From Nocardiopsis sp. NRRL B-16309 (GTDB lineage: Bacteria > Actinomycetota > Actinomycetes > Streptosporangiales > Streptosporangiaceae), in the NCBI RefSeq assembly GCF_001279585.1, contig NZ_LGEC01000126.1, positions 124,001-188,000 on the forward strand: a DNA stretch of 64,000 bases, in the 5' to 3' direction. The notes below the pieces were generated by a model. The model saw only the letters and a program-made list of their open reading frames with translations. It did no database searches and had not been told where the DNA came from. This document shows, piece by piece, positions 59,848 to 64,000 of the stretch. The translations under genes and the position numbers were made by a program. Within the stretch, counting starts at the first letter, position 1. The number at the start of each line of letters is the position of its first letter.

Positions 59848-61122
59848 CTAGGAGCGCCGTTTCGGCTGGGAGTCCGGTCTCGGGTGGAAGGAGAGCAATT
59901 GGTCGACGATGGTGCCGCGCCAGCAGACCATGTCGTGGCCGCCGGTGTATTCGACGTAGTCGACCTCGTAACCCTTTTCCTGAAGGACGTCCCGCGCGTG
60001 GCGGTGCGTCGTCATCGGGTCGAACTCCATGATGGCCTGCTCCATGCTCCCGATACTCATCGAGAAACGGATGGGGAGCTTGGGGCTCTTCTTGAATTGC
60101 TCGGTCATCCATTCGTCCTTGACACCCGGGACGCCTTTTCCCGGCCACCAGAACGAACCTGACTGGGAGATGACGTTGCCGAATCGCTCAGGGCTCTCGA
60201 ACGCGGCGTAGGCCGCCGCCAGGCCGCCGAAGCAGGAACCGGCGACGACCGTGCGCGCGGGGTCCGACGTGATGTTGTAGTTCTCGTGGACCCACGGCAT
60301 GAGCTCCTCGTTCAGGAAGTCGACGAACGGCCGGTGGCAGGGCAGTTCACGAGCGCGGACGTCCTGGTCCTCGTTGGTGTGCATCACGAGCACGTAGGGA
60401 GGGATTCGGCCGGTGAAGAGCAGGTTGTCCAGCACCGTCGTGATGGACGCGAAGTTGTAGTAGGACCAGCCGTCGAAGAGCAGAAGGACGTCGTGGTCGT
60501 CGCCCCCGGGGTCGTATCCGGGCGGAGTGTGGACGGCGATGTGGTGGCGGGTGCGCAGGATCGAACTGTCCATCGACCGCATGTGGCTCTTCCCCTTCGG
60601 CACACCGCGCCGGGGGACGTTCCACGGCTGCTTGGGGGCTTCGGGGAGTTCGAGCACGGACACCCGGAACTCGTTCGGGTTCCCCAGAAGCGTGTAGTCA
60701 CGGGGGTTCAGGGGATCCGTCCGGTACTGGGAGAGGCGTTCCAGGACCTCGGCGTACGAAGCGAACGGCACGAGTGCGTCGTTGACCGAGAACAGATAGG
60801 TCGTTCGCAGTTCCGAGGGCAGGAGATAGGACTTGTACCAGACGTCGGTTCCGGGGAGGCGGTCCATCCGGTACTCGCTGAAGTCGTCGCTGCTCGGTGC
60901 GCTGAAGAAGAACACGAGCACGTTCTCGGTGTCGCCCGGGTCCCGCCAGAGGAACGTGACCAGGGTCCGTCCCTCGTCGTCACCGACCTGTTCCATCAGC
61001 GGCGCACCCGATTCGGCGACCTCCGCCCACAGTTCGTCGACGGCCTGGGTCGCGCCGTTCTCGATGTCGGCCGCCAACCGGGATATGCGTGGACTGGCGA
61101 TGGACGTCTCCTGGTCGAGCAT
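59848..61122 (-). CDS. Enterochelin-esterase-like alpha/beta hydrolase with a cysteine nucleophile
   Basis: 424 aa. An N-terminal early-set domain (residues ~30-150, LVTFLWRDPGDTENVLVFFF) and a Fes/IroE-type hydrolase domain. The nucleophile elbow reads AGSCFGG, with Cys297 where Fes has Ser; the His is His396 in TGGHDMVCWRG. GAGGAG precedes the ATG. Encoded directly after the NRPS gene, which has no thioesterase domain, so it may release or hydrolyse the product. A siderophore esterase role is also possible. Confidence 0.85.
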   Translation of the reverse strand: MLDQETSIASPRISRLAADIENGATQAVDELWAEVAESGAPLMEQVGDDEGRTLVTFLWRDPGDTENVLVFFFSAPSSDDFSEYRMDRLPGTDVWYKSYLLPSELRTTYLFSVNDALVPFASYAEVLERLSQYRTDPLNPRDYTLLGNPNEFRVSVLELPEAPKQPWNVPRRGVPKGKSHMRSMDSSILRTRHHIAVHTPPGYDPGGDDHDVLLLFDGWSYYNFASITTVLDNLLFTGRIPPYVLVMHTNEDQDVRARELPCHRPFVDFLNEELMPWVHENYNITSDPARTVVAGSCFGGLAAAYAAFESPERFGNVISQSGSFWWPGKGVPGVKDEWMTEQFKKSPKLPIRFSMSIGSMEQAIMEFDPMTTHRHARDVLQEKGYEVDYVEYTGGHDMVCWRGTIVDQLLSFHPRPDSQPKRRS

Positions 61123-61190
61123 GTCTCTTTCTCCTCGTGGCTTGCGGGGGCGCGGGGGTGCGGGGGCGGCGAGGTCGGCGCCGTGGTCCG

Positions 61191-64000
61191 TCAGAGCAGG
61201 TCGAACAGTTCCGCGGCATCGGCTTCTTCGCTGTCGCCGTTGTCGACGCTGTGGTCGATCACGTGTGCCAGCGCTTCGACCGTCCTGTTCTGGAAGACCG
61301 TCGGGAGCATGAGCGTGATGCCCCACCGGTCCTGGACCTCGGTCGACATGGAGGCGACGAGGAGTGAATGGCCGCCCAGGGCGAAGAAATCGTCCCGGAC
61401 GCCGACCCGGTCCAACCCGAGAAGGGTCGACCAGAGATCAGCCAGCACCTTTTCGGTGTCGGTCCGGGGGGCGACGTAGGCCGATTCGTCCTGCGCCTGC
61501 CGCACGATGTCCGGCAGCGAGGGCAGGGCCTTGCGGTCCACCTTCCCGTTCGGGCTCAGCGGGAATTCCTCCAGCGGCACGAAGTACGTGGGCACCATGT
61601 ACTCGGGAAGCCGTTCGAGGAGGTGGGTCCTGAGGTCGTCGGGGTCCGCCTCGTGGCCCGCCCTCGCCGTGTGGAAGGCGATCAACCGCTTGTCGGCGGG
61701 GCCGGCCTCGTGCACGGCGACCAGACACGACCGAACGGCCGGGTGCTCGGCGAGCACCGCCTCGATCTCCTCGATCTCGATCCGATAGCCGCGGATCTTG
61801 ATCTGGTGGTCCTTGCGCCCCGCGTACTCGATGCTGCCGTCGGACCGGTATCGGGCCAGGTCACCCGTGGCGTAGAGGCGACCGGGGCCGAAGGGGTCGG
61901 CGACGAACCGTTCGGCGGTCAGGTCCGGGCGCCCGGCGTAGCCGCGGGCGAGTTGGACCCCGCCGATGAACAGCTCACCGATGACACCGTCGGGGACCGG
62001 TGCCATCGCCTCGTCGAGGATGTAGAGCCGTGTGTTGGCCACCGGCCGCCCGATGGGCACGGTGCTCGCTCCAGGGATGTTCGCGCACTCCCAGAAGCTG
62101 ACGTCGACCGACGCCTCCGTGGGTCCGTAGAGATTGTGCAACCGCGTGTGCGGCAACGACTCCTGGAACCGTTCCTGGACATCGAGGGGAAGGGCCTCGC
62201 CGCTGCAGATGACGTTCCGGACGCCCTCGCAGAGCCGGGGCACGTCCGGCTGCTGGAGGAACGCCTGCAGCATCGAGGGAACGAAGTGGAGGACGCTGAC
62301 GGCCTGCTCGTCGACCAGTTCGGCCAGGTAGGCGGGGTCGCGGTGCCCCTCGGGCCGTGCGACGTGCAGCCGTGCGCCGGCGATCACGGGCCAGAAGAAC
62401 TCCCAGACCGAGACGTCGAAGCTGTACGGAGTCTTCTGCAACACGCGGTCGTGGGCCCGCAGACCGTAGGCGTCCTGCATCCAGAGCAGGCGGTTGCAGA
62501 TGCCGCGGTGGGACAGCATCGCCCCCTTGGGCCTGCCGGTGGAGCCGGACGTGTAGATCACGTAGGCCAGGTGGTCCGGGCCCACGGCCGCGTCGACGGG
62601 TTCGGGGCTCGCGTCCAGCCACGAGGTGTCGGCGCCGCCGAGTTCGATGACCGGGACTCCCCGTTCGCCCAGGCCGTCGAGGCGGTCCATCGTCTCCGGC
62701 TGCGCCAGGACGACCTGGACACGGGCGTCGTCGGCGATGAACGCGAGCCGTTCCGCGGGGTGGTCGGGGTCCAGGGGCACATAGGCACCGCCCGCCTTGA
62801 GCACAGCCAGGAGGCCGACCACCAGGTCGAGCGAGCGGTGCACGCAGACGCCCACGTGTGTCTCGGGCCCCACGCCGAGGTCGCGCAGTGTGCGCGCCAG
62901 ACGGTTGGCGCGGCGGTCCAGTTCGGCATAGCTCAGCTGTCGGTCCTCGAAGGACAGCGCGATGCGGTCGGGAGTCTCGCGGACCTGCTCCTCGAAGAGG
63001 TGGTGGAGGCACACGGGCCGCAGGGCGTCCTCGTCGTGTGTGGCGTTGCGCTCCTCCAGGATCTCGGCCCGCTCCGAGGCCGAGAGCATGCCGAGTCGCG
63101 CGACGGGCGTCTCGGGCGCGGCCAGGGCCGCCTCGATGAGGTTGCGCAGGTGAGCGCCCATGCGGGCGACGGTGTCCCGCTCGAAGAGGCCGGTGCTGTA
63201 CTCGAAGTTGAACGTCAGCTCTCCGTCCCTCTGCTGGAGGCTGAGGCCGAGATCGAACTTCGAGACGCCGATCCCCGAGTCCGTGACCTCATGGATCCAG
63301 TCCGGCTGCTCCGGGTCCTCGGGAGCCTCCGCGAAGAGCTGGTCCAGGCCGGTGAACATCACCTGGAACACCGGGTTGTAGCTCAGGCTGCGCTCGGGTG
63401 CGAGCTCCTCGACGATCCGCTCGAACGGCACCTCCTGGTGGCTCTGCGCCTCCAGGAGGTTCCACCGGACCTGCTGGAGCACCTCCGTGAAGCTCGGATC
63501 GCCCTGCAGGTCCACGCACAGGGCCACCGTGTTCACCAGGAAGCCGATCAGCGGCTCGGTCTCCACCCGGTTGCGGTTGGCCACCGGGATGCCGATCGTC
63601 ACCTTGTCCTGCCCGCTGTGGCGGGAGAGGAGGACCGCGAAGGCGCTCAGCACCGTGATGAAGTGCGTCGTCCGGTTCTCGGCGCTGAGCCGCCTGATCC
63701 GATCGCTGAGCTCCGCCGGCAGCGAGCACGTGTGGTTGGCGCCGCTGTAGTCCTGCACCGCGGGACGGGGGTGGTCGGTGGGCAGCGACAGCAGGGCGGG
63801 CGCGTCCGCCAGGTGCTCCTTCCAGAACCGCAGGTGCGGCCGCAGGTGCTCCTCCTGGAGCCACTGCTGCTGCCACACCGCGTAGTCGGCGTACTGCACG
63901 GCCAGCGGAGCGGGCATGACCGGGTCGTCGGTCCCCAGAGTGTCGTAGATCCGCAGCAGTTCCTCGTTGAGGATCCGCACCGAGAAGCCGTCGACGATCG
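61191..64000 (-). CDS. Non-ribosomal peptide synthetase, C-A(Ser)-T module (5' end outside window)
   Basis: Partial, at least 936 residues, open at the window edge. The fragment enters in a condensation domain just at the VDGFS end of its HHxxxDG motif, then an adenylation domain from about base 62,990 with A3 YTSGSTGRPKG, A5 NLYGPTEASVD, A8 GRKDHQIKIRGYRIEIEEIE (last parts short) and A10 NGKVDRKAL, then a carrier domain with GGHSL and no thioesterase. The specificity residues are D-V-W-H-I-S-L-V-D-K, the code for L-serine (EntF: DVWHFSLVDK). It heads the minus-strand operon to ~52.9 kb. Confidence 0.92.
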   Translation of the reverse strand, partial: IVDGFSVRILNEELLRIYDTLGTDDPVMPAPLAVQYADYAVWQQQWLQEEHLRPHLRFWKEHLADAPALLSLPTDHPRPAVQDYSGANHTCSLPAELSDRIRRLSAENRTTHFITVLSAFAVLLSRHSGQDKVTIGIPVANRNRVETEPLIGFLVNTVALCVDLQGDPSFTEVLQQVRWNLLEAQSHQEVPFERIVEELAPERSLSYNPVFQVMFTGLDQLFAEAPEDPEQPDWIHEVTDSGIGVSKFDLGLSLQQRDGELTFNFEYSTGLFERDTVARMGAHLRNLIEAALAAPETPVARLGMLSASERAEILEERNATHDEDALRPVCLHHLFEEQVRETPDRIALSFEDRQLSYAELDRRANRLARTLRDLGVGPETHVGVCVHRSLDLVVGLLAVLKAGGAYVPLDPDHPAERLAFIADDARVQVVLAQPETMDRLDGLGERGVPVIELGGADTSWLDASPEPVDAAVGPDHLAYVIYTSGSTGRPKGAMLSHRGICNRLLWMQDAYGLRAHDRVLQKTPYSFDVSVWEFFWPVIAGARLHVARPEGHRDPAYLAELVDEQAVSVLHFVPSMLQAFLQQPDVPRLCEGVRNVICSGEALPLDVQERFQESLPHTRLHNLYGPTEASVDVSFWECANIPGASTVPIGRPVANTRLYILDEAMAPVPDGVIGELFIGGVQLARGYAGRPDLTAERFVADPFGPGRLYATGDLARYRSDGSIEYAGRKDHQIKIRGYRIEIEEIEAVLAEHPAVRSCLVAVHEAGPADKRLIAFHTARAGHEADPDDLRTHLLERLPEYMVPTYFVPLEEFPLSPNGKVDRKALPSLPDIVRQAQDESAYVAPRTDTEKVLADLWSTLLGLDRVGVRDDFFALGGHSLLVASMSTEVQDRWGITLMLPTVFQNRTVEALAHVIDHSVDNGDSEEADAAELFDLL

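Overview
The window is one contiguous piece of a high-GC actinobacterial chromosome around the replication origin. The gene order (murJ, pseudokinase, sigM and its anti-sigma, trxB, trxA, parB, parA, rsmG, jag, yidC, yidD, rnpA, rpmH, dnaA, oriC, dnaN, gnd, recF, dciA, gyrB, gyrA, DUF3566 gene, tRNA-Ile) is that of Streptomyces and Nocardiopsis relatives. A Nocardiopsis-type organism is my best guess, by inference and not proven here.

Layout. 1-26.2 kb is the conserved origin block. It holds five parS sites (two inside parA, two at the centre of long perfect palindromes), a SigR-type promoter before trxBA, perfect DnaA boxes on both sides of dnaA, and arrays of the hexamer GTCGAC. 26.3-32.5 kb holds three metabolic genes: a TPP enzyme, a large FAD/Fe-S dehydrogenase and an enolase-superfamily enzyme. 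At 32.68 kb a tRNA-Ile(GAT) gene is the target of a 16.9-kb integrated element, bounded by identical 45-bp repeats (32713-32757 and 49583-49627) with its tyrosine recombinase at the right end.

The element carries a small HTH (excisionase-like) gene, a regulator with a C-terminal sigma-region-4-like HTH, a 51-aa membrane peptide, an XRE/DUF397 pair, several tiny genes, a sulfotransferase-like/FGE-like fusion with NUDIX and sugar-nucleotidyltransferase neighbours, a replication-relaxation family gene preceded by iteron-like repeats, and a three-gene operon. That operon encodes a small middle component, an SMC/Rad50-like ATPase with a zinc ribbon between its coiled coils, and a 681-aa protein ending in a RecB-like PD-(D/E)XK nuclease. 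It has the logic of the ABC-three-component/Lamassu defence systems, with an effector architecture I do not recognise. This is the best candidate for an undescribed system.

After the element come an AraC-type regulator with a DinB-like half and a RibD/DHFR-type reductase, then a secreted subtilisin. The rest, to the right edge, is a co-directional minus-strand secondary-metabolite operon: an NRPS module (C-A-T, serine code, 5' end outside the window), an enterochelin-esterase-like hydrolase with a cysteine nucleophile, leuB-, leuA-, leuC- and leuD-like genes plus an aminotransferase (a complete 2-oxoacid chain-elongation set), an MbtH-like protein and a small unknown protein.
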